Assembly (NCBI RefSeq): GCF_000182925.2 | Contig: NC_026506.1 | Span: forward strand, 4,030,001 to 4,094,000 | Length of the DNA stretch: 64,000 nucleotides | Origin: Neurospora crassa OR74A | Lineage: Eukaryota > Ascomycota > Sordariomycetes > Sordariales > Sordariaceae | Direction of reading: 5' to 3' | In this document: positions 23,199-34,966 of the stretch, one piece after another | How positions within the stretch are numbered: the stretch's first letter is position 1 | How the letters are laid out: every line of letters begins with the position of its first letter | Notes under the pieces: generated by a model | What the model saw: only the letters and a program-made list of their open reading frames with translations | The model's database searches: none | Told to the model about the DNA's origin: nothing | Program-made: the position numbers and the translations under genes

Positions 23199-26100
23199 TC
23201 TAGGTTAGTACCGACACACAATGAAATGGAAGCGAGGAGAATGAGAGATTATTGATACGCGCTTGGAGACTAAGGCACCTACTTCTACGAAGAATTCGAG
23301 GCAAGTGTGATTTTGTTAAGCTGTTAATGTTTCAGAAAGTCAGTCTATGTGATCTAGGCTTGCTTAGAAAATTTCCTCCGTCTTGATCTGTCTTTTGTGG
23401 CTAGAGAAATGCGTTCTCGATGATATCAAAGGAGATCCGCACTAGACGCGAGGCAGTTGAAGAAGACTCGAAAGAGTTTACAGAAGACGTGAACGAGTTT
23501 GGTGGAGGAGTTAATGCCTTACTTTACAGACCGAATGCGTTACTTGCTTGTCTTCGTTTTGGTGGATGGAACGAAAGTTGCAAAGAAAGAGAACGAAGCT
23601 CACGAGACGTGGAGGGGTACCTATCGTCTGGTGCAAGCAAAGGGGACGACTGGCTACTTTGCCAGTCTCTGCCAGTGTCAGGGGGGCCCCAAATACCTTT
23701 GCCGGCTCACGGGCTGGCAAACTGTGACGAGGACGTGGTCCAGAGGCTGGGATTGTCGGCTGATATCCGATGGAGTCCTCGCTGGACTCGGGTGCTTGAC
23801 GGCGGGAGGGCAAACTGGAGCTCCCGGGCGCGCAGGGGTCTAGGACGCATCCGATTCTGTTTCCTGATCTTCAACATTTATTCTGCTAGCCTGGATTTGC
23901 ATCTGTACTGGGGGATCCCCTTTTCAGAACCCTTCTCGTGGTATTCAGAGTCAGCTTAGTAGCCCAGCTATTAAGCATCTTCCCTGTGTATCTGACTGTC
24001 TCTGAGTAAGGTAGAGCAGGTCTGAAGCTGCTTTACAGTACTTCCATTTTATCACCACCCCCGATCTCTACATGGACACCGGACTGCCTGGCATAACTGA
24101 ACGACCATGAACGCAACGAACCCTTAACCACCGTCGCCGTTCTCTCTACGTCCCCAACACTGTGTTATCCTCCCTTTGATCGAAGGTTCTCTCTTCGAAT
24201 TTTGCAGCAGTCAACTCGCTCCCTCAACTGACTCTCGAGTGGCAGCTTTCCTCGATGACTTCAGTCCAGTCACCGCGTCAACCTAGCCTCTCTTCGACGA
24301 GATTTGCGACGGATCACAAGGAGCCAGCCCATACAACTGCTTGGAAAGCTTCGCCTGATCGGAACCAACCGTCCCCACGCCCATAGGTACCTACATCTAT
24401 CGCGGCTGGTCACCACCATGGCTCACCGGATCGGTGTGCCTATTCAGAACTTGACCGAGCGCGACGGATTCACTTCTCGATTGAGTCTTCGATCCGGCGC
24501 AGTTAAGCCCGCTCAAGCATCGCTACAAGTCATTGCCAAACAACAAGTCTCTCGATAAGCTCCACAAGGAAACATTGTACAAAACCACCGGAGATCGTCA
24601 TTCTCCTCCAAACTGGGGCCGCCAACGCTACTGGCCTTAACAGTGACCTTGGCCTTGCCAGCCATCTGGTGCTTGGCCACATAAATAGAGGTACGCAAAT
24701 GCTTTCCAAAAACGTTTGTCGCAAGGCATCAAGAAGTCCAGAGTCAACAAAGCAACGAGAGAGATGTCTTTTCGATGCTTTGCGGATGATTGAGGTGCTT
24801 TGGGGGCTTGCTTGGACGCTGTGCGCTGGTCTCAAAGGCAAGAAATCAATCCAACAAACTACACGCCGATGGAAAGAAGCAGTACAAAGATGAGGGAAAC
24901 GACACTTGGAAGCAAAAAAAAAAAAAAGCAGGCTAAATGAGGGATCACGGCTGGTTGTTCCAGCAGCAAAAACCATAGGGATCCAGAGAAGGCTAGAGGT
25001 ACTTTGGATGCATTAAGGCCGTTTGACACTTCGTCTCTTTCCCATCTTCACGGACATAGATAGTGTGCTAATGACACTGCCCTACAGGTCTCCTTGCGAG
25101 GAAGCAAAGTCCCCGGACAGAAAGCAGAGATGCAGCTCAGCGATTTGAACAAAGAGGGACACTCAACTTATTTCCAACACTCTTTCGACCCAAGCACCAA
25201 ACGTTTCCAAGTGCTGATTATACGCTTCGGCAGCCGAACTGAACATGAAAGTCTACGCAAAGCCGAAACAAAACAGTCAGTCAAGGAGGCGTTGGTGGAC
25301 TCATCCTTGCTATGAGCCCCAAGTGTGTCTGCCAAAGTGGTTTCCAATATCAGAATAGAAATAGGGCTGGCATTGTGGTATAGGTTTGCCCATCTTGGGA
25401 CAATGGCTTGTTATCATGCGAAAAGCAAGCCTTGAAAGGTCCGACAAACATGCCAACAAGGTCCGGGTTTTTGTGGTTGGAAACGCTATTGGTGCTGGTA
25501 CGATTGCCGGATCAAAGCCAGGGCACGAAGGCAACAGGATCAAGAGTAAGAGTTGAAGGGGGAGGAGGAGGAGGAGGACATAAGGGGGGATGAGCAGAAG
25601 AAGAAGGAGGTGGAGAATAGTACCTCTATGGAAGAAGTGGCGGAAGGGGTACTGTAGAGCTCCGGCTGTGGTTCGAGGGGTGCCTTCTTGACCCTCTCGT
25701 CCTATTGCAACATCTTAATGCCTGACTGACGATAGGTACCTGCATCAGCTGAGATCTCGGTTAGGCACTCTTTCCTCTTCGAAGCTTCATTTATGGCGCC
25801 AGTTGTTCTTTCCTTCGGCCTCCAGTCGCCCTCACACTTACATCCGGACATTTATCCTCGGGTTACTTCTTCCGCCTTTGTTGTATGTCTTCTTCAGTCT
25901 TGGCCTGGTAATCCGCCGGCACTAGACCTTGATCAGCTCAAACTCTGGTCTCTTCCGGTCTGCCTTGTCGAAATAAGCTCTTCGCTCTTGCTTTTCTTGC
26001 TGATCCTTCCAACCCCCTTCAGCTGACGTGCACTGGTCAAAATAACATTTCTGCATTACTGAACCCTATGACGCACAATGCAGAACTTGTTGATTCCCAT

Positions 26101-26248
26101 TTTTTCCCGTGCGTGGTATGGTTCGCGTGAGTAATGTGGTGGCATCTCTTCGTCAACAAGCAATTGCCACTACCAGTGACCTGATTGATCCTGTACATCT
26201 TCCATCAATGGCTTTCCGTATCAAACTGGTTCCTTGGATGCGACAGGT
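23199..26248. other. Spacer without a supportable gene
   Basis: About 3 kb. The left end is the promoter of the minus-strand RNase H-like gene. A purine-rich GGAGGA tract lies at about 25555-25580 and an A run at 24916-24928. Short frames at 24421-24558 and 25094-25315 have good-looking starts but no family resemblance and no splice partners, so I do not call them. Nothing else is recognised. Confidence 0.4.
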
Positions 26249-27025
26249 CTACTGTCGAGAAGAATTATTCGCTGCACATGGATTTTCTCTCTCCAACACC
26301 AACGTAACCCACATTTTCCCATCCGTCTTCCCATCCTCGCTCCTCTCTCCATCTCGATCTTCATCTCCATTTTTAGGACTGACCGTATAATCCATAGTCC
26401 TCCACCCCTCCATAAACCCTCCATGACTCCCTCCAGGTAACCAGTCCGGAGGCAATTCTAGGCACGCTTCTTTGCAAGGAATGCACACACTTATTTCCCT
26501 CACCTGCTCAAACAATTTGCTCATGCTCCGTGCAAACGACTGGGCTTCACTCTTTTTCCATACATACACCCCACGATCAAAGTCAAGTTTCAGCCGCTGA
26601 ATCTTCTCCCGCTCCTCATTTTCAATGAACATGATGGGTGACTCGTCGCCAAGGTCAATTATATCCAGCCCAAAATGGACCCAAATATACCGTTGGTTCC
26701 AGCTGCCATCGAAGATGTAGGGCAGGCACCAGATGCGGAAGGCCTTTTGGTAGCCGCCTCGGAAATGAAGCCCTACGTTGCGGGATTCGCGGCAGGTGTG
26801 GAGGATCGTTGGTGGTGGCGGAACTGAGGCAAAGGTCCCAAAGACGGTACCAATCATGGACTCGGGTTTGGGAATGGATACCTCTGCCTGTTGTTTCTGG
26901 TCGCCGTCGTCGGTAGTGAAAGCGCGGCTATTAAAGTTAATGGTGCGCGGCGAAATGCTTGCTTCCCAGATCTTGAGTCGGAGCTCAAGGGGCAGCCGGG
27001 GAAAGGGGTGGAAGGTGGTAGCCAT
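26249..27025 (-). CDS. 2EXR-domain (F-box-like) protein, paralogue 1
   Basis: Single-exon protein of 258 residues starting at the ATG at 27025 (MATTFHPFPRLPLELRL). The frame stays open upstream, but only through non-ATG codons, and the paralogue at 27491 begins at the same alignment point. The N-terminal FHPFPRLPLELRLKIWE is the 2EXR signature, an F-box-like motif very common in ascomycetes. It is followed by a PTILHTCRESRNVGL block that is also typical of the family. F-box-like proteins often act as substrate adaptors in ubiquitin ligases; this has not been shown for most 2EXR proteins. The gene shares a 465-bp divergent promoter region with its sister at 27491-28165. Confidence 0.85.
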   Translation of the reverse strand: MATTFHPFPRLPLELRLKIWEASISPRTINFNSRAFTTDDGDQKQQAEVSIPKPESMIGTVFGTFASVPPPPTILHTCRESRNVGLHFRGGYQKAFRIWCLPYIFDGSWNQRYIWVHFGLDIIDLGDESPIMFIENEEREKIQRLKLDFDRGVYVWKKSEAQSFARSMSKLFEQVREISVCIPCKEACLELPPDWLPGGSHGGFMEGWRTMDYTVSPKNGDEDRDGERSEDGKTDGKMWVTLVLERENPCAANNSSRQ

Positions 27026-27490
27026 CGTGACGGGACCTTTGGACGACGAGGTGGAGATGCTGTTGATGTCATACGACTCATTGATAATGGCTACAATTAT
27101 GTGGTTCTGGGAAGAATCCAGGTCCAAGATTCCCACACAAATGGGGAAACCGGTCTGCTTATATACCCCGCTCAGTCGTAGCCAACCACACTGTCACTTC
27201 GTACGTGGCATAGAAGGTACTTGTAGATAGGTCGGTACTATGTGCTCTACCCAGGACTGACGTATCATGTGTCGCTGACATAAGCGTGCACAACTTAGGC
27301 ACCAGCCATTCTTACATGTGGCGGTCGATAGGTAGGTAGTACAGACCTGGAAGTCATCTCACCAAACCACAACAGCTCCTCAGTGCCAAAGCGACATCAC
27401 ATGTGCGCAGCCAGCCAAGCCAAGCCAAAAGCAAAAGATCACTTTCTCACTGCAGTCCATCAAGAACATTCCATCCTACCTCTACTAACC
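27026..27490. promoter_or_regulatory. Shared divergent promoter of two 2EXR genes
   Basis: The 465-bp interval between the start codons of two head-to-head paralogues. It must hold both promoters and leaders. A TAGGTAGGTAG short repeat lies at about 27331-27340 and pyrimidine-rich leader sequence precedes the plus-strand ATG. No specific factor site can be named. Co-regulation of the pair is inferred from the arrangement alone. Confidence 0.5.
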
Positions 27491-28165
27491 ATGTCTCCGG
27501 CCACTACCACCACCACCTTCCACCCCTTCCCTCTTCTCCCTTTTGAACTCCGCCTCCAGATATGGAAATCAAGCATCACCCCCCGCACCGTCTCACTCCG
27601 CGTCGGCACAATCTGGCGTCCCTATAATAGGGAAGCCACCTATAGCCTACTCTCATCTAGTACGACAGCCGCGCCCGCGCTCCTTCATACATGCCACGAA
27701 TCCCGCGAGGTCGGGCTAAAGGCATACACGCAAGCCTTTTCGGAATGGGACACGGACCGGGTGAATCTTTGGCGGTATCCGGAGCCACCGCGGCCGGCCA
27801 GGTATCTCTGGGTGAACTTTGATTTGGACATGGTTGACATTGGCGGGTGGTTGGGGATCCAGTTTGTGGCCAAATACACGAGGCACATCAGGCGGTTAAG
27901 GATGGAGTGCAATAGGACGAGCACGGTGGGCAGACAGGAGTTTAGGTTGTGGAGGGGCCGGCTGCAAACGGGGCTGTTTGAGAGGTTGAGGGAGATTGAG
28001 AATGCAGTTCGTGATGATGCGTGGTTTCCCGAGAGCTGGAGGGGGGATGGGGCGTTTGTGGAGGGGTGGAGGTTGGAGGTGCGGAATTGGGAGGATGGGA
28101 GGGGGTATACTTTGCTGATGGAGAAGATGATGAGTGGTGGTGATGATGATGCGAATCGTGGGTGA
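27491..28165 (+). CDS. 2EXR-domain (F-box-like) protein, paralogue 2
   Basis: Single-exon protein of 224 residues starting MSPATTTTTFHPFPLLPFE. The start at 27491 is preferred because TTFHPFP then aligns with the start of the divergent paralogue; an in-frame ATG at 27401 is the alternative and would add 30 residues. The 2EXR core FHPFPLLPFELRLQIWK is followed by ALLHTCHESREVGLKAYTQAF and YLWVNFDLDMVDIG, both with close counterparts in the sister gene (TILHTCRESRNVGL and YIWVHFGLDIIDLG). The two proteins thus come from one duplication followed by clear divergence. A role as a protein-interaction adaptor is inferred from the family. Confidence 0.85.
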   Translation: MSPATTTTTFHPFPLLPFELRLQIWKSSITPRTVSLRVGTIWRPYNREATYSLLSSSTTAAPALLHTCHESREVGLKAYTQAFSEWDTDRVNLWRYPEPPRPARYLWVNFDLDMVDIGGWLGIQFVAKYTRHIRRLRMECNRTSTVGRQEFRLWRGRLQTGLFERLREIENAVRDDAWFPESWRGDGAFVEGWRLEVRNWEDGRGYTLLMEKMMSGGDDDANRG

Positions 28166-28333
28166 GTAGGTAGGGAGGGATAAGAATTGGGGCGAAGTTT
28201 GGAGCTGGAGGGATTCACTGTAGTTTTTTCAGGCAGAAGAAGGGAAAGAGCAAAAAGAAACAAAAAAAAAAGATGGGAAGAAAAAGGATGATGTCCGGTC
28301 CAAAAAAGAACAAAAAATTGATGCTCGAAGCTT

Positions 28334-28405
28334 TGACCCCAACCCGATTTGAACGGATAACCTTTCGATCTGGAGTCGAACGCGCTACCGTTGCGCCATA
28401 GGGCC
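28334..28405 (-). tRNA. tRNA-Trp (anticodon CCA)
   Basis: On the minus strand, a 72-nt cloverleaf folds well. The 7-bp acceptor stem pairs GGCCCTA with TGGGGTC (two G-U pairs). The anticodon stem TTCGA/TCGAA encloses the loop CTCCAGA, giving anticodon CCA for tryptophan. The T arm is ATCCG/CGGGT around TTCAAAT, which matches the B-box type of internal promoter. The discriminator base is A. I see no intron in the anticodon loop. It stands alone between the 2EXR gene and the protease gene. Confidence 0.93.
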
Positions 28406-30189
28406 TTGTTGAAAATAAATGCTAGGGCCGGCTCTTATTAGCTCAGCCGCAAGCAGGAGCGGTATGCTTCGTTCCGCGTTGGCTGTTGTTGGTACCATAT
28501 GGCTCCGAACAAGTGAACCTCACCACATCTTGGCGTGATTCTGACCACGGTCACATAGCGAACACGAGCTCACAAAAACGACTTGCGACAACCGCCGTGG
28601 CTTTGCGCCATCCCACGTTGAGCCTTTCAGCAGCACTCAGTTCAGTGATTCAGGCTTGATTCAACGGTTGATCATACCTTTGTGGTTGTGACAAGTACGT
28701 AGGTGGCCCTCGCTTGGAAAACATTTCATCATGAGTCTTTGGCCTGGGGAGTTGGGGCTGAAATTCGATAGTTCAAACTGATTTCGGACGACGGAGGCCA
28801 TTGCGTCCGGGGTAAGTACTAGTACCTCTAGCGGCCACGGAAAGCGCCTTTTCCGTCCTTTCATGTTAGGTCTCCCGCCGCAGCCACTGCATGGCGGAAA
28901 TGAAAAAGTGGCGGCATCAAGCCATCGGTCAACGCTCCTTCCTTCCACGGACAGCCAGGAAGAGGCGTCACGTTTGTAAAGATGCGGGCAATGAATGGGG
29001 AAGAAGGAACCACAGATGCCCGCATGCATTGAAGTTGCCCGGTTGCCAAGTGGGTAGTAACACTGCAGGTACGTACCTGCTTCCGGGCAGTCTTTAGCGC
29101 TGCAGCCACTGTAACGGTCGGCACCGCAAAGAGCACTGAAGAGCGGTTGGCCAGTGCGCTGTAGCAATTTGGTGTTTCAGTTCCCCGTCCGTCTTGTTTG
29201 CTCCCCGCATTTTGTCAGTCGTTCGTCCGACGTCAACTTCCTCCTCCCATCCCGTCTTTGAACTTCAATTTCTAGATTCTCCATCCTTCCATCGCAACCT
29301 TCAACCCAAATCTTAGTTCTTTGCAACCCGCCCCGGCCAGTTCAGTTCGGAAAATTTGATCTCAGAATTGCGCTCGGACATCATCGTACACTACAGAACC
29401 CACGAGGCCTCTTTCAATAGTGCCGTTTCTGATGACAGGCCTCCGAACGGATCCACGATGTGACGACGAGGGACCATTCTAGACCTCATCCTCTTACCCC
29501 ACCCTTCTATCCTTCTTCGGCGTGTCAGCTATGAACTAGCTCGTGGCTTTCCCAGACAGATTATCAATCCCTGGGCTGAGGCTGATGTCGGCAACATGGT
29601 CTCCACCGCAAGCACATCACTGACGATCCCCACGTGCGACTGGCAACTAGTCTGTCTTGGTTGACGACATCATCACTCCAAGTGATGTCCTGAAGGCTGA
29701 GATGGAAGTATGTACAAACCCGTGTGCTAGCTCCAAGCTGATATCACAAACTAACGAAGCAAATTGTCCTAGGATAACCGCCGGGCGCAACACATCCTTC
29801 TTCCTTCAGCTCCGATCAGGGCAGCATTGGCATCGCATATCATGCCATTTTGGGCTCCATGAAGAACTTGTTACGCAACGGCCATGATTATGCCTCGCCG
29901 AGCACAACAAGACTAATGGGCTTCTGTCATGGATCGACCAGCCTACCTCGTTGTGATTGCAGTCGATAGTCGCCTTCGCTTGCGTGATGGACCAGCCACT
30001 CAACGAAGGTGCGGACGCCACAATATCTGGTCTTCACATATCGACTCTCACGGAGATGCCGTGATGCCAGACTGAGGAGAGCCATCGGCTCATGGCCATA
30101 CGAGGATGGAGTGCTGGTCTACAGGAAGCGTTTGGTGAAGGTACCGAATATGGATGGAACCATGAGCCGTTGAAGTCAGTAATGCCATG
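28406..30189. other. Spacer with a possible spliced fragment
   Basis: Mostly without recognisable genes. The part at 29220-29420 is pyrimidine-rich like a 5' leader. At 29656-29857 there is a frame reading VDDIITPSDVLKAEME, an excellent intron (GTATGT, ACTAAC, CCTAG at 29773) and then DNRRAQHILLPSAP up to a stop. No start codon or upstream exon could be connected to it, so it is not called as a gene. Confidence 0.4.
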
Positions 30190-30196
30190 TATAAAA
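30190..30196 (+). promoter_or_regulatory. TATA-like box upstream of the protease gene
   Basis: The sequence TATAAAA lies about 120 bp upstream of the ATG at 30315, with a CA-rich, TCA-repeat leader between them. The placement fits a core promoter, but no transcript start is known. Confidence 0.45.
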
Positions 30197-30314
30197 CCCT
30201 CATCCCATCCTCGCATCAACACAATCCATCATCATCACCATCACCACAATCACAACACCAATTGACAACACTCTCCAACACTCAAACAGCTTCTATTCTT
30301 CATCATTGCCCATC

Positions 30315-32691
30315 ATGTCCAACTTCGACTTTGTCCAAGCTCTCAGGACCTCCAAGGCTCCCGGCGCTTCTTGGAGGCTCCCCACTAGCAAGGACTTGGC
30401 CTCAAAGCCTGAGTCCGGGCTGCTCGATGATGATTGCCATCCCAAAGAATCTGTCTTTGATCCGGACAACCGCGAGAAGGTTCATCCCAGTGACTTTGCC
30501 AACGGTGGAAAGTATCGATGTAAGTGGCTTCAGATCAAAGCTTGAATCACCTTTCTTGAAATACCATTGCTAACCTCCCCGAAAGCTATCGTCAAGATTT
30601 CCATGCGCTACGAGGGAATGAGTGCTGAGGATAACCGCTGGGCGTAAGTACATAGCCACTCGTGTTGCTGACGAGCGGCCTATCGCTAATTACATCTTTC
30701 CTCTAGTATCGGCACTGGCTACCTTATCGCCCCCGACACTTTTATCACTGCCGGCCACTGCGTCTTCCACCGTGGCGATGAGGGTCAGGGTTTCGGCCGT
30801 CTCACTCACATGAAATGTTTCATCGGATACCACGGGAAAGACTCGGCTAGCGATCCATCCGTACAATTCCGCTCTGCCGCCAAGGTCGTCACGACTTCCA
30901 AGTACATCATTGATGGCGATCGCCGCCGTGATGTTGCCTTCATCAAGGTTGACCGGCCCTTTGACGGCAACCTTAACCTTTTCAAGTACCAGGACACACC
31001 TCTCAAGGAGAAGACTTTCCTGGGCGTCATCGGGTATCCGGGAGACAAGTCAATGAACAACGAGAAAGGCGCCGAGATGTATGAGCTTGTCGAGCAAGTC
31101 GCATTTGACTTGAGTGCCAGCCAAAGAAACATGCTCGAATACCCAATTTCCACGGCCGGAGGTGAGCATTCGTCAGCGTGTTAAATAACGCGAGTTAAAC
31201 CACTAGGTAGAGAATTGATCTAACATCGTGCCTATCATAGGTCAGTCTGGCGCTCCCGTTCTCAAGTTCAAGTTTAGCGGTAGTCGCGTAGTGCCGGATG
31301 CTGTTATTGGCACCCATTGCTACGGCGGATATGGTAACAACTCTGCCAGCGTCATTGGCGGCCAGTATGGTAACGACTACCAGGCGCTCCTAGCCGGTCT
31401 CCCGCAAAACGGCAGTCCTTTCGTCACGGAAATAAGCCAGGGTATTCCTGGCGTCCCTTCAAAGGAGCCCGTGAACCCGGTTGACCCCGATGAGGCGGAG
31501 GGATTCCTCGATGTCTTGAAGGACATCGGCCGCGTTGTCGCGCCCATCGCCCAACAAGGCCTTTCCTTCGCCTCGCCTTTTCTCGGCCCTCTAGGAGGCC
31601 CCGTCTCTGCCATTGGTGGCATTGCCCTCGGCGCGCTAAGCAAAGTTTGTGAGGAATCTGCTTTGGACGAAGACAAGGCGCCATCCTACAAGCTTGAGGA
31701 TGGTATAGCACAACGTGCTGTCCTAGCCGAAGCCGCACTTCAGACTGTCCTCCGTATGGAGCGCAGCCCAGCCAACAAGCGTATCATGGACAACATGCAA
31801 GCCAAGTACAAAGGTAGCCGATTCGACTCGGAGAAGGCCAACAAGCTTGGTACCAAATTGGTTCCTCTACTGTCCCAGGCCGGCCTTCATCTTGCCATCA
31901 ACGAGAACCTCGCCACTGGCAGGAAGCAAGTCAGTGGCGTAAAGAAGGTCCCCAAGCCCACAGGGCCTGAGGCTGACGGCCTCGATGCCGGCGACCCGAA
32001 AATTGCTGGCTTCATCAACGCTGTCACCCAAACGGAGGTCAAGCAATACACAAGTGTGGGCAAGATTGATGATGCCGAATCTGAGTTTTTCGACAACCTC
32101 AGTGCTTTCATTGGCAAAGCTTTCCAGGCTACTAAGCCTGCGCTGATTGCCGGTGCTCGGGCTGCTCTTAGCACTGGCCAGAAGCAGTTTGACGATTACC
32201 TCTCTAAAAGGTCCGAAACCCCTGAGACCGACCTTCCGGCCCGGCCCAACCCTACTGACAGAAACCGTCCGATAACCGATGCCAGGGCCGCTGGTTTGCT
32301 AGCTCACCGTGCCGTTTTGGCCGAATGCGCACTCCAAGCCGTTTTGGAGGCCGACAATGGCGATCTTCAGGAGAGTGTTATCCTCGGTGATGCCGGTTCC
32401 GCCGAGCCCGAGTCTTTCTTTGACGGACTGCTCAAGACGGTTCAGATGATGGGCTCGGCTGTGGTCAAGGTTGCTCCCAAGGTTCTGGACGTGGCGTTGC
32501 CGATTTTGATGGACACGGTCAAGAGCCATGCTCGCGCCGAGTCCATCTTTGATACTCCTGTGGTTCCTGCTCCTGCTCCGCGCCCCAATGGCGTCAAGGC
32601 TGCAAGTGTGGGCTTTGCAAGTATGAACACCGCGAGTGCTAATGGGGGAGAGGGTGAGGGTGGTGGCCGTGACAAGCTCATCTTCATCTAG
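30315..32691 (+). CDS. Trypsin/V8-like serine protease with helical repeated C-terminus (4 exons)
   Basis: Predicted 722-residue protein. Exons are 30315-30519, 30586-30643, 30707-31161 and 31241-32691, with GTAAGT, GTAAGT and GTGAGC donors and AAG, TAG and TAG acceptors; the frame is kept throughout. Residues about 67-300 form an S1-type protease: His105 in TAGHC, Asp163 in RRRDVAFIKVD and Ser242 in GQSGAPV. The GxSGAP form points to the V8/glutamyl-endopeptidase side of the family, not to digestive trypsins. There is no signal peptide, so the enzyme should be cytosolic. The C-terminal 400 residues are new to me: three amphipathic helices introduced by an (E)xFxD motif (near 326, 519 and 630) and two copies of RAVLAExALQxVL (near 398 and 596). 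Substrate and role are unknown; such a tail could bind a membrane or a partner protein. Confidence 0.88.
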
Positions 32692-34966
32692 GGTCACTTT
32701 GTTCCGAAAGTTTGAATGAGTTCGAGGTTCTCTTGGGCGCGCGGGGAAGTGTCTGTCAACTTTTGACGGATGGATGGCGGTAATTGTGGAGAATGTCTGG
32801 AAGTGCGGAACAAGAATAATATCGTGGCTTAGGCTGGTTCTAAGCATGTTATTTTGATTGTCTTCGGTTATGTTTCTTTTTGTTTTGTTCCTGGTTAGCT
32901 ATTGCAATATCATTCTTCTAGGCCTAGCACGCATGGTCCCCTTCGTTGCCCTGCTCCTGTGGAGTGGTTGTCCTGCCATGTACTTGACCTTCTGGGATCT
33001 TTTGCCCCGCCATTATACCCGGTATCCTTCCATTATGTCATCTGAAACTGCATCTCATGGTCCTAGAATGCGTGTGCGCTAATCTTGAAGTGTGCGGAAG
33101 TTTGAATGTCCGATGTGCGGCCACACCGGGATGCAAATTCGTTGAAAGTTCACAGGTTCTGAACTGAAGATTGAACGTCAAATTTCATGTCTCATAGGAC
33201 GATGCCTGAAATGAACCCTTACCCCGCAGAAATATTACCTGTTTTGGGACAGAACCTGCGCCACTAGGTGTGCAGACAAAGGTGCATTCGATGCAGGTGG
33301 TTGGGAATGCCAATGCGTAGGTACATGCATATGACATTTGGCCGGCGCAGGGTACTTTGGCGGCACAGAATTGGACCTGCTGATCGGATGATTGACATGG
33401 ATGCAATGGTGAATGTTCCAGAAAAGGGTTGATGTGGTGTCGTGCAAAGGACCTCAAGGTTCAAAGTTGGAGAGTTGAGGTGAATGCATTTATGGCAATT
33501 GGGACTGTTGAGGTGCTCGATTCGCCTGGGATGAATGGACAAACAGTTGAAAGACACTGAACACCTGAACGGGCGATGTATGGGACAGCAGTGTGAGAGG
33601 GGTGGAAGGGGTACTTAGCCAGCGCGAGCTCGTTTGAGATGTGATGGAGTTGGGAACGACAAGACCGAACTCCTTTCATCCATCCATGTCTGGCACCGAG
33701 AAAAAAAGGAGCCGCATGCAAACAACACGACTGCATCATCATCAGGATCAGGCTTCTGTTGCTCAATGTTGAGGATGGATCGGTTTGCAATCCTTTCTGG
33801 AAGGATTGCGGTCGTTGTTGTGTCTTATGCATCTCAGGTCGAGTTCTGATGTTGATGTGAGCCAGGGGAAGTCTTGGCATTTTAAGAAGCCGAAGGAAGA
33901 GCGTGTAGACACTCGACGATATCGCAACCACAAATCATCTTTGTCACTGTTGAAGGCATATAGCCATGGTTTAAATAATGATATATCAGTTTTGTTTTGA
34001 TCGTGGAGTTTTACTCTTTGGATGGCGCATAAAATGCTGGACTGTTGCGACCCATTTCTGGTTCAGATGCAAACCTTGACGGGGCCGTTTGACACCCGGC
34101 CACAAATGGTGAAATGCAGTGCCCTAGACTCGCTATGACGTGCTGTGTAAATGTCTGGTGAATGTTTCTGCCCGGTTTCACGGTGCAGCCGGAGCGGGCT
34201 CGTAATGGTCGACCTAAAGCTGGAAGTGAATTGGGTCTCAAGCTGACCGCGCCGCCCAAGGCCACAATCGTCAGCCAAAACAACCAGATATTGCTAGTTT
34301 GGACTTCAGGTTGTCAAATCCCCGCACGTAATGCCTAGAAGTCATACCTACTTTTTCCCCGTTGAAACCACCCCGTGCGCGTGCTGTAGCAGTGATCAAC
34401 CAGATCCGCATCACCACCAACCACCCTGGACTGGATATCTCGAACCACCCGCCTCAATTCTCACCTCCCACCTCACCTTGCCATCACCAACCTTATTGCA
34501 AACAAATTTTCTACGAACCTGTCATTCACTGACCCCGTCCCAACATTTCCTGCCACCCTTCCCCACCCAAAATCACTTCGCACATCAAGGTCCCAGCCAC
34601 AATCATGGTGTTTGCCAGCCCATGACACCTGTCCCCGACACATTGACATTGGTCCAACATCGGTCTGACACTTGTCAGGAATTTCACAGCATCCCGCACC
34701 ATTTCCCAGAGTATAAGAACCCCCCCAATCTCCCGCCAACTCTTCCTCTTGCATCTTCCTCCCACCAGCACTTTTCCAATTCTCGAACTCGCACCCGCAC
34801 AACTTTCTTCACAACTTCGCACCTCTTCCGTGCTCGACTCTTCCTTCATCGATCCACACTTGTCATCCATCAACAATCTCAACTTCCTCATCACATCTTC
34901 TGTGCTAGGGTCACCACTCGTCCACACTCGACCTTTCCTTTGTCACTTCTTCCCTCGACAGTCAAG
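32692..34966. other. Spacer and long pyrimidine-rich leader
   Basis: No gene is supported between the protease stop and the Myb-like gene. A CATCATCATCAGGATCAGG stretch lies near 33735. From about 34340 the sequence becomes strongly C/T-rich with many CACC and CCAC blocks, as expected of the leader and promoter of a highly expressed gene; the long open frame there is a composition effect. Confidence 0.45.

Noticed and set aside
24304-25315. Small genes with good ATG context at 24421 and 25094
   Set aside because: Under 75 codons, no conserved pattern and no splice partners.
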